Positions 1-9,100 of a stretch of 64,000 bases of DNA are shown in pieces. The translations under genes and the position numbers were made by a program. The notes below the pieces were generated by a model. That model was not told the DNA's origin. It did no database searches and saw only the letters and a list, made by a program, of their open reading frames with translations. The number at the start of each line of letters is the position of its first letter. Position 1 is the first letter of the stretch. The stretch is from Pseudomonas gessardii. Its GTDB lineage: Bacteria; Pseudomonadota; Gammaproteobacteria; Pseudomonadales; Pseudomonadaceae. The stretch lies in contig NZ_MNPU01000030.1 in assembly GCF_001983165.1 (NCBI RefSeq), positions 1 through 64,000 on the forward strand, read 5' to 3'.

Positions 1-127
1 CAACGGGCGACTTGAGCACTTACGAGGTACCGCCTTGGGCTTTAGAAATTTAACCAATTACATAGCCAGGTGCTTGCTGAAGTCAGGAGGGTTTAGAAAT
101 CAGCTACACCCTTAAATGCGAAGAGCC
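1..127 (+). mobile_element. Right end of an ISL3-like insertion sequence (partial)
   Basis: The window opens inside an insertion sequence. A transposase C-terminus is followed directly by a sequence reading GCGAAGAGCCC at 118-128, which on the other strand is GGGCTCTTCGC. Terminal repeats starting GG(C/G)TCTTC are typical of ISL3-family elements, so the element probably ends near 126-128. The left end and most of the element lie outside the window, so the exact border and any target duplication cannot be seen. Family assignment rests on the transposase tail and this end sequence and is inference. Confidence 0.55.
2..115 (+). CDS. ISL3-family transposase, C-terminal fragment (cut by window edge)
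   Basis: Reading from base 2, the frame is open for 37 codons to a TAA at 113-115. The peptide starts NGRLEHLRGTALGFRNLTNY and continues to GGFRNQLHP. The pattern RLEHLRG..ALGFRN..NY......GGF resembles the conserved tail of ISL3-family (IS204/IS1001/IS1096/IS1165) DDE transposases. Only the last part of the protein is in the window, so it is not possible to say whether the gene is intact. It lies directly before a putative IS end. Confidence is moderate because the assignment comes from a short C-terminal stretch. Confidence 0.55.
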   Translation, partial: NGRLEHLRGTALGFRNLTNYIARCLLKSGGFRNQLHP

Positions 128-128
128 C

Positions 129-248
129 CATTACGACGGTCTGAGCAGTTCTCCGCTCATTTTTCGTGACATCCAGCGGGCACTCATGCAGTGCCCATGG
201 GTGTACGAATGGGTGCATATGTTGGGCTACGAAGTCCCAACCCTCTAA
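129..248 (+). pseudogene. Possible gene tail truncated by the IS
   Basis: Immediately after the putative IS end the frame starting at 129 is open to a TAA at 246-248. It encodes a peptide with ordinary protein composition (includes FRDIQRALMQCPWVYEWVHM and ends LGYEVPTL). There is no convincing start codon or ribosome-binding site outside the IS, so it looks like the 3' remnant of a gene interrupted by the insertion. I do not recognise the family. It could also be chance open frame in intergenic DNA. Confidence 0.3.
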
Positions 249-428
249 ATACAGCTGCAGGAAATGGTGCTACAGCGCTAGCTGGACACAGACGCAACCG
301 CCCAAGCACACAATTATGGCATTTAGCCACTATTTAATTTATAGTGATTCTTATAAAAATTTTAAGACAGCCTGCACTTGCCATTAGTGATTTGCCGTTC
401 ACGTAGCTGTAACGGCGCATGTAATCAC
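249..428. other. AT-rich intergenic stretch
   Basis: About 180 bases of visibly AT-rich DNA (for example around 325-362) separate the broken gene tail from the pvdR promoter. I see no convincing gene, RNA gene or operator here. A CTAAAT at 245-250 has no CGT at the correct distance and is not counted as a PvdS site. Confidence 0.5.
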
Positions 429-429
429 T

Positions 430-453
430 TAAATTTCAGGGCAAATCCCTCGT
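430..453 (+). promoter_or_regulatory. PvdS-type promoter of pvdR-pvdT-opmQ
   Basis: TAAAT at 430-434 is followed after exactly 16 bases by CGT at 451-453. This matches the iron-starvation box TAAAT-N16/17-CGT bound by RNA polymerase with PvdS. Transcription would start around 460, some 75 bases before the pvdR ATG. The preceding base is T rather than the more common G or C. The same arrangement precedes several other pyoverdine genes in this window. Confidence 0.75.
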
Positions 454-537
454 TTACCTGACAGCTTCCCGCGCCTGTCGCTGCCTCCGTCTGGGCGATT
501 GAGCCGCGGTCCGAACTTTCCTGGCTGGAACCCGTGC

Positions 538-1710
538 ATGAACCGTCCTCGACACACCCGGCGCGCTCTGCTGGCAGCACTTTGCCTGATCCCCGTGGCG
601 GCCTTTGCCGCCTGGCAACTGATCCCGCCCGGCCGGGATAAATTTGCCACGCTGCAAGTGCACCGGGGCGATATCGAGAGCAGCGTGACGGCCCTGGGCA
701 CCCTGCAACCGCGGCGTTACGTCGATGTCGGCGCGCAGGCCTCCGGGCAGATCCGCAAGATTCACGTCGAGGCCGGCGCCCAGGTCAAGGAAGGCGACCT
801 GCTGGTAGAGATCGACCCTGCCACCCAACAAGCCAAGCTCGACGCCACCCGTTACTCCATCGCCAATCTGCAGGCGCAACTGCAGGAACAGCACGCGCAA
901 CACCGCCTGGCCCAGCAGAAATACCAGCGCCAGCAACGCCTGGCCGCCGGCGGCGCCACCCGCGATGAAGACGTGCAGACCGCCCAGGCCGAACTGGACG
1001 CCACCCAGGCGCGCATCAATATGTTCAAGGCCCAGATCAGCCAGGCCCAGGCCACGCTGCGGGTGGACCAGGCCGAACTGGGCTATACCCGCATCTATGC
1101 GCCGATCTCCGGCACGGTGGTGGCCGTGGATGCCCGCGAAGGCCAGACCCTCAACAGCCAGCAACAGACGCCGCTGATTTTGCGCATTGCCAACCTGTCG
1201 CCGATGACCGTCTGGGCGGAAGTCTCGGAGGCCGATATCGGCCATGTCAAACCGGGCATGCAGGCCTATTTCACCACCCTGAGCGGCGGCAACCGGCGCT
1301 GGACCAGCACTGTGCGCCAGATCCTCCCGGTGCCGCCCAAGCCCCTCAACGAAACCAGCCAGGGCGGCGGCAGCCCCAGCAGCTCAAACAAGAGCGGCAG
1401 CGGCCGCGTAGTGCTCTACACCGTGCTGCTGGATGTGGATAACGCCGACAATGCGCTGATGGCAGAAATGACCGCCCAGGTGTTCTTCGTCGCCAGCCAA
1501 GCCACCAATGTGCTGACCGCGCCGGTCGCGGCCCTGCAAGGCAGCACCCGCCCCGACACCCAACTGGCGCGGGTGGTGGCCAAGGATGGACGTATCGAAG
1601 ACCGCGAAGTACGGGTGGGCATCAGCGATCGCCTGCGCATCCAGGTCCTTGACGGCCTCAATGAAGGCGACCACCTGCTGATCGGCCCCGCCGACAGCAG
1701 CGGAGGTTGA
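538..1710 (+). CDS. pvdR: PvdR, periplasmic adaptor of the PvdRT-OpmQ pyoverdine efflux pump
   Basis: This 390-residue protein belongs to the MacA/HlyD membrane-fusion family. An N-terminal membrane anchor (residues about 7-27, RRALLAALCLIPVAAFAAW) precedes a lipoyl/barrel-sandwich half (VDVGAQASGQIRKIHVEAGA), a Gln- and Ala-rich alpha-helical hairpin of about 70 residues, the second lipoyl half (YAPISGTVVAVDAREGQTL) and beta-barrel and membrane-proximal domains. It links PvdT in the inner membrane to OpmQ in the outer membrane. The pump exports newly made pyoverdine from the periplasm and recycles it after iron release. The ATG at 538 is preferred over the TTG at 499, since the anchor then sits at the N-terminus and the length fits the family. 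The stop is followed directly by the pvdT start. A PvdS promoter lies upstream. Confidence 0.93.
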   Translation: MNRPRHTRRALLAALCLIPVAAFAAWQLIPPGRDKFATLQVHRGDIESSVTALGTLQPRRYVDVGAQASGQIRKIHVEAGAQVKEGDLLVEIDPATQQAKLDATRYSIANLQAQLQEQHAQHRLAQQKYQRQQRLAAGGATRDEDVQTAQAELDATQARINMFKAQISQAQATLRVDQAELGYTRIYAPISGTVVAVDAREGQTLNSQQQTPLILRIANLSPMTVWAEVSEADIGHVKPGMQAYFTTLSGGNRRWTSTVRQILPVPPKPLNETSQGGGSPSSSNKSGSGRVVLYTVLLDVDNADNALMAEMTAQVFFVASQATNVLTAPVAALQGSTRPDTQLARVVAKDGRIEDREVRVGISDRLRIQVLDGLNEGDHLLIGPADSSGG

Positions 1711-3684
1711 ATGTTGACGCCACTGATCGAACTGCGCGACATCCGCAAATCCTATGGCGGCGGCGATGCACCCCAGGTCGATGTGCTGCGCGGGATCGAC
1801 CTGTCGATCCATGCCGGGGAGTTCGTGGCGATTGTCGGCGCGTCCGGTTCCGGCAAGTCCACCTTGATGAATATCCTCGGTTGCCTCGACCGGCCCACCG
1901 TCGGCCAATACCTGTTCGCCGGGGAAAACGTCGCCCAACTGGACACCGATGAGCTGGCCTGGCTGCGCCGCGAGGCCTTTGGCTTTGTATTCCAGGGCTA
2001 TCACCTGATCCCGTCCGGCTCGGCCCAGGAAAACGTCGAGATGCCGGCGATTTATGCCGGTACGCCCGCCGCTGAACGCCACGCCCGCGCCGCCGCCCTG
2101 CTGACCCGCCTGGGGTTGGCCGGGCGTACCGAAAACCGCCCGCACCAACTGTCCGGCGGCCAGCAGCAACGGGTGTCGATTGCCCGCGCCCTGATGAACG
2201 GCGGCCATATCATCCTCGCCGACGAACCCACCGGCGCGCTCGACAGCCACAGCGGCGCCGAGGTCATGAGCCTGCTCGATGAACTGGCCAGCCAGGGCCA
2301 TGTGGTGATCCTGATCACCCACGACCGCGAAGTGGCGGCCAGGGCCAAGCGCATCATCGAGATCCGCGACGGCCTGATCATCAGCGACACGCCCAATGCC
2401 TGCGCCTTATCCACCGCCGCGCCCAACCCCAAGGCGTTGCAGGCGGTGGACTTGCGCCAGCGCCTGGCCGATGGCGCCGAACACAACGGCGCCTGGAAAG
2501 CCGAATTGCTGGACGCGGTGCAGGCGGCCTGGCGGGTGATGTGGATCAACCGTTTCCGCACCGCCCTGACCCTGCTGGGGATCATTATCGGCGTGGCCTC
2601 GGTGGTGGTGATGCTGGCCGTGGGCGAAGGCAGCAAGCGCCAGGTCATGGCGCAGATGGGCGCCTTTGGCTCCAATATCCTCTATGTCAGCGGCTCGGCC
2701 CCCAACCCGCGTACGCCGCCCGGGATTATCACCATGAGCGACGTCGCGGCCATGGCCGCCCTGCCCCAGGTCAAGCGCATCATGCCGGTCAATGGCGCGG
2801 AAGCCGGGGTGCGTTTTGGCAATGTGGACCATATGGCTTACGTGGGCGGCAATGACACCAACTTTCCGGCGATCTTCAACTGGCCGGTGGTCGAGGGCAG
2901 CTACTTCACCGAAGCGGACGAGCGCGCCGCCGCCACCGTCGCGGTGATTGGCAAACGGGTGCGTGACAAGCTGTTCAAGGACCTGCCGAGCCCCATCGGC
3001 CAATACATCCTGATCGAAAACGTGCCGTTCCAGGTGATCGGCGTACTCGCCGAAAAAGGCGCCAGCTCCGGCGACAAGGACAGCGACGACCGTGTCGCCA
3101 TCCCCTACTCCGCCGCGAGTATCCGCCTGTTCGGCAGCTATAACCCTGAATACGTGGTGATTGCCGCCGCCGATGCGCGCAAGGTCCATGAGGCCGAAAA
3201 AGCCATCGACCAGTTGCTGCTGCGCCTGCACAACGGCAAGCGGGATTTTGAACTGACCAACAACGCCGCGATGATCCAGGCCGAGGCCCGCACCCAGAAC
3301 ACCCTGTCGCTGATGCTCGGCTCGATTGCCGCCATCTCGCTGCTGGTGGGCGGCATCGGGGTGATGAATATCATGCTCATGACCGTGCGCGAGAGGACCC
3401 GGGAAATCGGCATCCGCATGGCCACCGGCGCCCGGCAACGGGACATCCTGCGCCAGTTCCTCACCGAAGCCGTGATGCTCACGGTGGTCGGCGGGGTGGC
3501 CGGGATCGGCCTGGCCCTGCTGGTCGGCGGCGCATTGATCCTCAGCAGCGTGGCGGTCGCCTTTTCGCTGCCCGCCGCCCTTGGAGCCTTCGCCTGTGCA
3601 CTGGTCACCGGTGTCATCTTCGGCTTTATGCCGGCCCGCAAAGCAGCCCGGCTCGACCCGGTCACGGCCCTTACCAGTGAATGA
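1711..3684 (+). CDS. pvdT: PvdT, MacB-type ABC transporter of the pyoverdine efflux pump
   Basis: This 657-residue protein fuses an N-terminal ATPase to a MacB permease. The ATPase has Walker A GASGSGKST (about residues 44-52), signature LSGGQQQRV (about 147) and Walker B IILADEPTGALD (about 168-179). The permease has one membrane helix near residue 275-300, a large periplasmic domain, and three C-terminal helices from about 530 (SLMLGSIAAISLLVGGIGVM), with the conserved RTREIGIRMATGA loop. It forms the energy-coupling part of PvdRT-OpmQ, using ATP to drive periplasmic substrate out through OpmQ. The ATG follows the pvdR stop without a gap and has GGAGG five bases upstream, so translation is probably coupled. 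Confidence 0.94.
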   Translation: MLTPLIELRDIRKSYGGGDAPQVDVLRGIDLSIHAGEFVAIVGASGSGKSTLMNILGCLDRPTVGQYLFAGENVAQLDTDELAWLRREAFGFVFQGYHLIPSGSAQENVEMPAIYAGTPAAERHARAAALLTRLGLAGRTENRPHQLSGGQQQRVSIARALMNGGHIILADEPTGALDSHSGAEVMSLLDELASQGHVVILITHDREVAARAKRIIEIRDGLIISDTPNACALSTAAPNPKALQAVDLRQRLADGAEHNGAWKAELLDAVQAAWRVMWINRFRTALTLLGIIIGVASVVVMLAVGEGSKRQVMAQMGAFGSNILYVSGSAPNPRTPPGIITMSDVAAMAALPQVKRIMPVNGAEAGVRFGNVDHMAYVGGNDTNFPAIFNWPVVEGSYFTEADERAAATVAVIGKRVRDKLFKDLPSPIGQYILIENVPFQVIGVLAEKGASSGDKDSDDRVAIPYSAASIRLFGSYNPEYVVIAAADARKVHEAEKAIDQLLLRLHNGKRDFELTNNAAMIQAEARTQNTLSLMLGSIAAISLLVGGIGVMNIMLMTVRERTREIGIRMATGARQRDILRQFLTEAVMLTVVGGVAGIGLALLVGGALILSSVAVAFSLPAALGAFACALVTGVIFGFMPARKAARLDPVTALTSE

Positions 3685-3691
3685 TCGCCCT

Positions 3692-5083
3692 ATGAAAGCG
3701 CAGTTGACCCTTATCGCCGCCAGCCTGCTGCTGGCCGCGTGCAGCAGCCCGGCGCCGCGCCCGGACAGCGGCCTGCAAGCACCTGCCGCCTGGAACACCG
3801 CGAGCGACGCCGCCCTTGTGCACGTCAACCGGCAATGGTGGACGGCATTTGCCAGCCCACCGCTCAACCAACTGATCGAACAGGCCCGCAGCACCAGCCA
3901 TGACCTGGCCAGCGCCATGGCCCGGGTACGCCAGGCCCAGGCCAGCGCAGTGGTCGCCGGCGCGCCCTTGCTGCCCGCACTCACGGGCGGGCTCAGCGCC
4001 AACCGGCAGAAACAGCTGCGGGGCACGGGCAACAATCAACTGCAAAGCAGCAACAACGACGCGGTGGACTACTTCAGTACGAACCTCACCGCCACCTACG
4101 AAATCGACTTCTGGGGCGGCAAGCGTGCTGCACGCGACAGCGCGCAACTGGCCGTGCGCGCCAGCGAATTCGACCGCGCCACGGTGGAGTTGACCCTGCT
4201 CAGCAGCGTGGCCACGACCTACACCCAACTGCTGGCACTGCATGAACAACAACGTATCGCCGAGCTGAACCTGGCCAATGCGCAAAGTGTCCTCAAACTG
4301 GTGCAGACCCGCCATGACGCCGGCTCTGCCACCCCGTTGGAACTGGCGCAGCAAAAGAGCCTGGTCGCCGCGCAGCAACGCCAGCTACCACAAGTGCGCC
4401 AACGCACCGAAGCCGCCCGGATCAGCCTGGCAGCCCTGCTCGGCCAACCGGTACAGGCCCTGCAATTTACCGATCAATCCTTTGACCAACTGCGCTGGCC
4501 CAGCATTGCTGCCGGAGTGCCCAGCGATCTGCTCAGCCGCCGCCCAGACATCGCTAGCGCCGAAGCACAACTGGCAGCGGCCCAGGCCGACATCATCGTC
4601 GCCCGCGCCGCCATGCTGCCCACGGTCACCCTGACCGCCAATCTCAGCTCCGGCGCCAATCGCGCGGCCGATATGCTGCGCAACCCGCTCTACAGCCTTA
4701 CGGGCGGGCTGGTCGCGCCGATCTTCAACAACGGTCGCCTCGGCGCCGAACGCGACAGGGCTACGGCACGCCAGGAAGAATTGCTGCACACCTATCGCGG
4801 GGCGATCATCAATGGCTTTGCCGATGTGGAAAAGGCCCTGAACAGCATTCGCCAGCTCGACGAACAACGCCAGTGGCAGCGTGAGGAGTTGAGCCAGGCG
4901 CAGACCGCCTTCCGCCTCGCTCAGAGCCGCTATGAGGCCGGCGCGGAAGACTTGCTGACGGTACTGGAAACCCAACGCACGCTCTATGCCGCCCAGGACC
5001 TGAACGTGCAACTGCGCCAGGCGCGGCTGGAGGCCAGTGTGGCGCTGTACAAGGCCCTGGGCGGAGGCTGGCAGGCACAGTAG
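3692..5083 (+). CDS. opmQ: OpmQ, outer-membrane channel of the pyoverdine efflux pump
   Basis: This 463-residue TolC/NodT-family outer-membrane factor has a lipoprotein signal (LIAASLLLAACSS; lipidated Cys at about residue 16) and the duplicated Ala/Gln-rich helical repeats typical of the family, with LSRRPDIASAEAQLAAAQAD in the second half and GGLVAPIFNNGRL before the final helices. It provides the outer-membrane exit duct for PvdRT. The start at 3692 puts the lipobox directly at the N-terminus; a longer frame from 3581 overlaps pvdT and is not credible. It is the last gene of the plus-strand operon and ends in the arm of a strong hairpin. Confidence 0.92.
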   Translation: MKAQLTLIAASLLLAACSSPAPRPDSGLQAPAAWNTASDAALVHVNRQWWTAFASPPLNQLIEQARSTSHDLASAMARVRQAQASAVVAGAPLLPALTGGLSANRQKQLRGTGNNQLQSSNNDAVDYFSTNLTATYEIDFWGGKRAARDSAQLAVRASEFDRATVELTLLSSVATTYTQLLALHEQQRIAELNLANAQSVLKLVQTRHDAGSATPLELAQQKSLVAAQQRQLPQVRQRTEAARISLAALLGQPVQALQFTDQSFDQLRWPSIAAGVPSDLLSRRPDIASAEAQLAAAQADIIVARAAMLPTVTLTANLSSGANRAADMLRNPLYSLTGGLVAPIFNNGRLGAERDRATARQEELLHTYRGAIINGFADVEKALNSIRQLDEQRQWQREELSQAQTAFRLAQSRYEAGAEDLLTVLETQRTLYAAQDLNVQLRQARLEASVALYKALGGGWQAQ

Positions 5084-5104
5084 GCGCCGGCTTGCCGGCG
5101 CCTA
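5081..5104. terminator. Hairpin between convergent opmQ and hydrolase genes
   Basis: An 11-base arm starting at the opmQ stop codon (TAGGCGCCGGC) is followed by TT and its exact complement (GCCGGCGCCTA). It is perfectly palindromic, so it can form on transcripts from either side of this convergent junction. There is no long T tract, so termination efficiency is uncertain. Confidence 0.6.
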
Positions 5105-5120
5105 CGCTTGAGCCGGGCGG

Positions 5121-6080
5121 TCAGTGGCGCGCGAACGCTACCCGCAATGCGTCGGCGATCCACTCCAGCGCCTCTTCAGCCTCGTCGACAATCGCCCCCA
5201 TCCGCATAAAATCATGGGTCATGCCCGCATAAAGCTTCATATCCACCGCCACGCCCGCCGCTTGCAAGTGAGCGGCATAGGCCACCCCTTCGTCATGCAG
5301 CGGATCGCACTCGGCCACCGCCAGCAACACCGGCGCCACGTTCGGCGCAATCTGCGCCAACAGCGGTGAAAAGCGCGGATCCAGGCGGTCACTGGGCTCG
5401 CCAGCGTAATGCTCATAGAACCAGCTCAGCGTGTCCTTTTCCAAAAGATAACCCGAGCCATAACGCTGCAGCGAAGCGGTCGGGCGGCTGGCATCGGTCA
5501 CCGGGTAGATCAACACCTGCAAACACGGCTGAGCCTGGCGCGGGTCAACCGCCAACTGATTGCACAACACCGTGGCCAGGCTGGCGCCGACACTGTCACC
5601 GGCCACGGCCAGGCGCGTCGGATCGATACCCAGAGCCTCAGCTTCCTGCAACAGCCAGTGCCAGGCGTCCTGGGCATCGTGGACCGCCGTGGGAAACACC
5701 CACTCCGGGGCCAGTCGATAACCCACGGCAATCACCACGCAACCGGCCCGCGCCGCCAGCGCGCGACACAGCGCATCGTGTGAGTCGAGGCTGCCGACCA
5801 CATAACCGCCCCCATGGAAATACAACACCGCCCCCCTGCTGGCGCCAGGCAGCGCAGCGCTGTACAGGCGCGCGTGCAGGTGGCTGCCGTCACGCACCGT
5901 TATCGACAGGTTTTCAACCCGTGGCAACTCCTCGCAGTCAGCCATCATCAACTGGGAGGATTGATCAAACTGTTCACGGGCGGCTTGTGGGCTCAACTGA
6001 TGCATAGCCGTGCGCTTGCCGCTGTCACGACCGGCACCGACCAATTCAAGGAAGGCAGCAATATCAGGGTTTAACGACAT
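5121..6080 (-). CDS. Alpha/beta hydrolase (HSL/esterase family) at the 3' end of the NRPS operon
   Basis: This 319-residue protein is a hormone-sensitive-lipase type alpha/beta hydrolase. The oxyanion-hole motif is YFHGGGYVVGS, the nucleophile elbow GDSVGAS, and the later acid and base are probably the Asp in AECDPLHDEG and the His in MTHDFMRM. No signal peptide is seen, so it should be cytoplasmic. The ATG at 6080 has GGAG seven bases upstream; a longer frame starting at 6131 would overlap the pvdD stop. The gap to pvdD is 47 bases on the same strand with no terminator, so it is likely co-transcribed with the synthetases. Its substrate is unknown: it could be a stand-alone editing or acyl-hydrolysing enzyme for the pyoverdine line, or an unrelated esterase that happens to be next to it. 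Confidence 0.85.
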   Translation of the reverse strand: MSLNPDIAAFLELVGAGRDSGKRTAMHQLSPQAAREQFDQSSQLMMADCEELPRVENLSITVRDGSHLHARLYSAALPGASRGAVLYFHGGGYVVGSLDSHDALCRALAARAGCVVIAVGYRLAPEWVFPTAVHDAQDAWHWLLQEAEALGIDPTRLAVAGDSVGASLATVLCNQLAVDPRQAQPCLQVLIYPVTDASRPTASLQRYGSGYLLEKDTLSWFYEHYAGEPSDRLDPRFSPLLAQIAPNVAPVLLAVAECDPLHDEGVAYAAHLQAAGVAVDMKLYAGMTHDFMRMGAIVDEAEEALEWIADALRVAFARH

Positions 6081-6127
6081 GAAACAACTCCATACTGGCC
6101 AGGCGATGCGCCCGGCCAGGTTCAGGT

Positions 6128-9100
6128 TCAAGCGCTGATGGGGTTCAGCAACCGGGTAAGGGCCTGATCCAGGCTCTCAAGGAAACGCGGATTGCGAGGC
6201 ACTTCAAAATGCCCGCAAGGCAAGCTCGGACCGCCAGCGTCCTGGCCTATTTGCAGGCTCAATGCCTGGGCCGCCGCTTCATGGCCTGCGGCCCACCAAC
6301 AATGAGGCGTCGCCTGGATCGGCGGGCACCGGACCAATGCCTGGGACAAATGCTTGAGACGCCGAGCCACGCTGAAGATATGCCCCAGCTCATCCGCCCC
6401 CAACACCTGGGACAGCGAGCCTACGGCGACCGTCTGCTGCGCGAGTAAGCCGGCGAACAGTTGACGCAAGCCCGCCGGGCTTTCATCCAGGGTCAGCGGC
6501 AGGGTCGCCTGCACGCCAGGCATCATCACCTGGATAAACGCGTGCAGATCCTCCAGCCCCTCATCCCTCTGCGCACCGGGCTCGGTGCCCGGAACGAAAC
6601 TGTCCATCAGGCCAAGGAACTCGACCTGCTGGCCCTGGCGCTCCAGCTCCGCCGCCATCAATATGGCCAGCGTGCCGCCCAGGGACCAGCCCAGCAAATG
6701 GTAAGGCCCCTCGGGTTGCCGTGTGCGCAAGTCAGCGACGTAAGCCACGGCCATGTGCTCCAGCGACTGCTCCTGCCAGTGGGCGTCAAGCAGCATGCGG
6801 CACTGAATCGCCTGCACCGAGCGGCGCCCGGCCAACAGCCGCGCCACGGGCTCGTAGTCGAATACCGTGCCAAAGCCGGCGTGTACACAGAACAAGGGGG
6901 CCAGTTGCGTCCCCGCCTGATTCATCGTCAGCATCGACGTCGGTTTCGCCTCAGGCGCCGGCGCCTCAGCGCTGCCGGTCAGTTCAGCAATCGTCGGTTT
7001 CTGCATCAGGTCGCGCAGTTTCAGACTGAAGCCATGCACCTTCAGCGCACGCGCCTTGGCCACCACTTGCAGGCTGAGGATCGAGTCGCCACCCAGCTCG
7101 AAGAAGTTGTCCGTCAGGCCGACCTGCTCGACTTTGAGTACGTTCTGCCAGATCTGCGCCAGGGCTGTCTCCAGCTCGGTGCGCGGCGCGACATAGCCGC
7201 GTTGCTGCTGGTTGATATCGGGGTCTGGCAGGCCTTTGCGGTCGAGCTTGCCATTGGGGGTCAGCGGCATACGCGCCAGCACCATCATGTGCGCCGGCAC
7301 CATGTAGTCCGGCAACTCGCCCCGCAGTTGTTCGCGCAGGTGCTCGCACCAGTTGCGGTCGCCCTGCATGTCCTGGGGCACCACATAGCCGACCAGTTGC
7401 TTGCCGCTGCCACCTTCACGGGCGACGACGACGGCGTCCCGCACCCCGGCACAGCCCTTGAGGCGCGATTCGATTTCGCCCAGTTCTATACGGAACCCAC
7501 GGATCTTCACCTGGTTGTCGATACGGCCCAGATAATCGAAGACCCCATCCTGGCGTTCGCGCACCAAGTCACCGGTACGGTACAAGCGCCCACCGTCGAG
7601 GCTGAACGGGTCCACTACAAAACGTTCGGCCGTCAGCCCCGCACGGTCCAGGTAACCCCGGGCCATGCCGTAGCCCCCCAGGTACAACTCACCCGCGGCG
7701 CCTTTGGGCAAGGGGTTCAGGTCGCTGTCCAGGACATAGGTGCTGCGCGCACCGACCTTGCTGCCAATGGGCGCATAAGCCGCCCCGCAGGTGTCGTCGG
7801 GCCCCGCCTTCCAGATCAGCGGCGTGACCACGGTTTCGGTCGGGCCGTAGCCGTTGATGATGAACTGCGGTTGCAAGGCCCGCTGTGCCAGGGCCAGGCT
7901 GGCCTGCGGCACCGCATCCCCGCCAAAGCAATAGATACGCACCGCCGGCGGGTTGCCTTCACGCTCGGCATGCTCGGCCAACTGTTGCAGGTACACCGGC
8001 GGGAACGCCGCGACGCTCACGCGATGCTGGTGCAAGGCCGCAAAGGTCTGTTCCGGCGTCCATAGGTTGTCATCGCGAATCAACAGGCGCCCGCCGTGCG
8101 TCAGCGTGGTCAGCCAGCGCTCATGGGCACCGTCGAAGGCAAAGGACATAAACAGCAATTCGCAGTCTTCAGGCCCCATGCTGTAGCGCTCGCCAATCGC
8201 CCGGCAATGCATGGCCAGCGGACCATGGGCCACTGCCACGCCTTTGGGCAGGCCGGTAGACCCCGAGGTGTAGATCACGTAGGCCAGGTTTTGCGCGTGC
8301 AGCGGCACTTGCGGGTCTGTCGCGGGCCGGTCGGCGAGGTCCAGTCGATCGAGTTCCAGCACCCGCACATGGGCCAATACCGGCAGCGTCTGGCGCAACG
8401 CGGTGTCGGTCAGCAGCAAGGCAATCCCGGAGTCTTCCATCAGGTAGGCCAGACGCTCCTTGGGGTAGCCGGTGTCCAGCGGCACATAGGCGCCACCGGC
8501 CTTGAAGACCGCGAGCAAGGCCACGATCAGCGATTCGCCGCGTGGCATGGCCACCCCCACTCGCACCTCCGGCCCCACGCCTTCGGCGACCAACAGGTGC
8601 GCCAGGCGGTTGGCGGCGGCGTCCAGTTCGGCATAGCCGCACACGGTCTCGCCAAACAACACGGCAGGTTGCTGCGGCGCACGGGCGGCATGCCGGGCAA
8701 TACGCTGGTGCACATACAGGCCATCAAATCCGGCCTCCACCGGCGGCGCCTCGCCAGTCAGTGCCTCAGGCAGACCGAGAGTGCCCAACAGCTGATGCGC
8801 ATTGCTCGCCAGTTGTTCCAGCAGCCCTTCCATGTTGCGGCGAATGCTCTGCACCGAGGCTTCGTCGAAATGCGCCTGCAAGTACATGTACTCGATGACC
8901 AGGCCGTCTTCGAGCGTCACCATCAGGTCCATCGGAATGTCAGTGCGCCCGTAGCTGCCGGTCTCGCCAAAGCGCAGGCGTGGATCCTCGACCGCATTGA
9001 GAGCTTGGTCGACCGGGTGGTTTTCAAACACGATAATGCTGTCGAACAAGGCCTGGCCACTGCGCCCGGCCCAGCGTTGTACATCGGACAGCGGCGTGTA

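Noticed and set aside
81..248. A small ORF behind the AGGAGG at 85-90
   Set aside because: The AGGAGG lies inside the transposase coding sequence (Ser-Gly-Gly), and the codon at the right distance is ATC, not a start.
245..270. CTAAAT at 245-250 as a PvdS box
   Set aside because: No CGT 16 or 17 bases downstream; the box at 430-453 fits fully.
166..387. A 73-codon ORF on the plus strand near the left edge
   Set aside because: Cys/Ser/Thr-rich low-quality peptide, no ribosome-binding site, in AT-rich DNA. A different frame in the same place reads more like protein.
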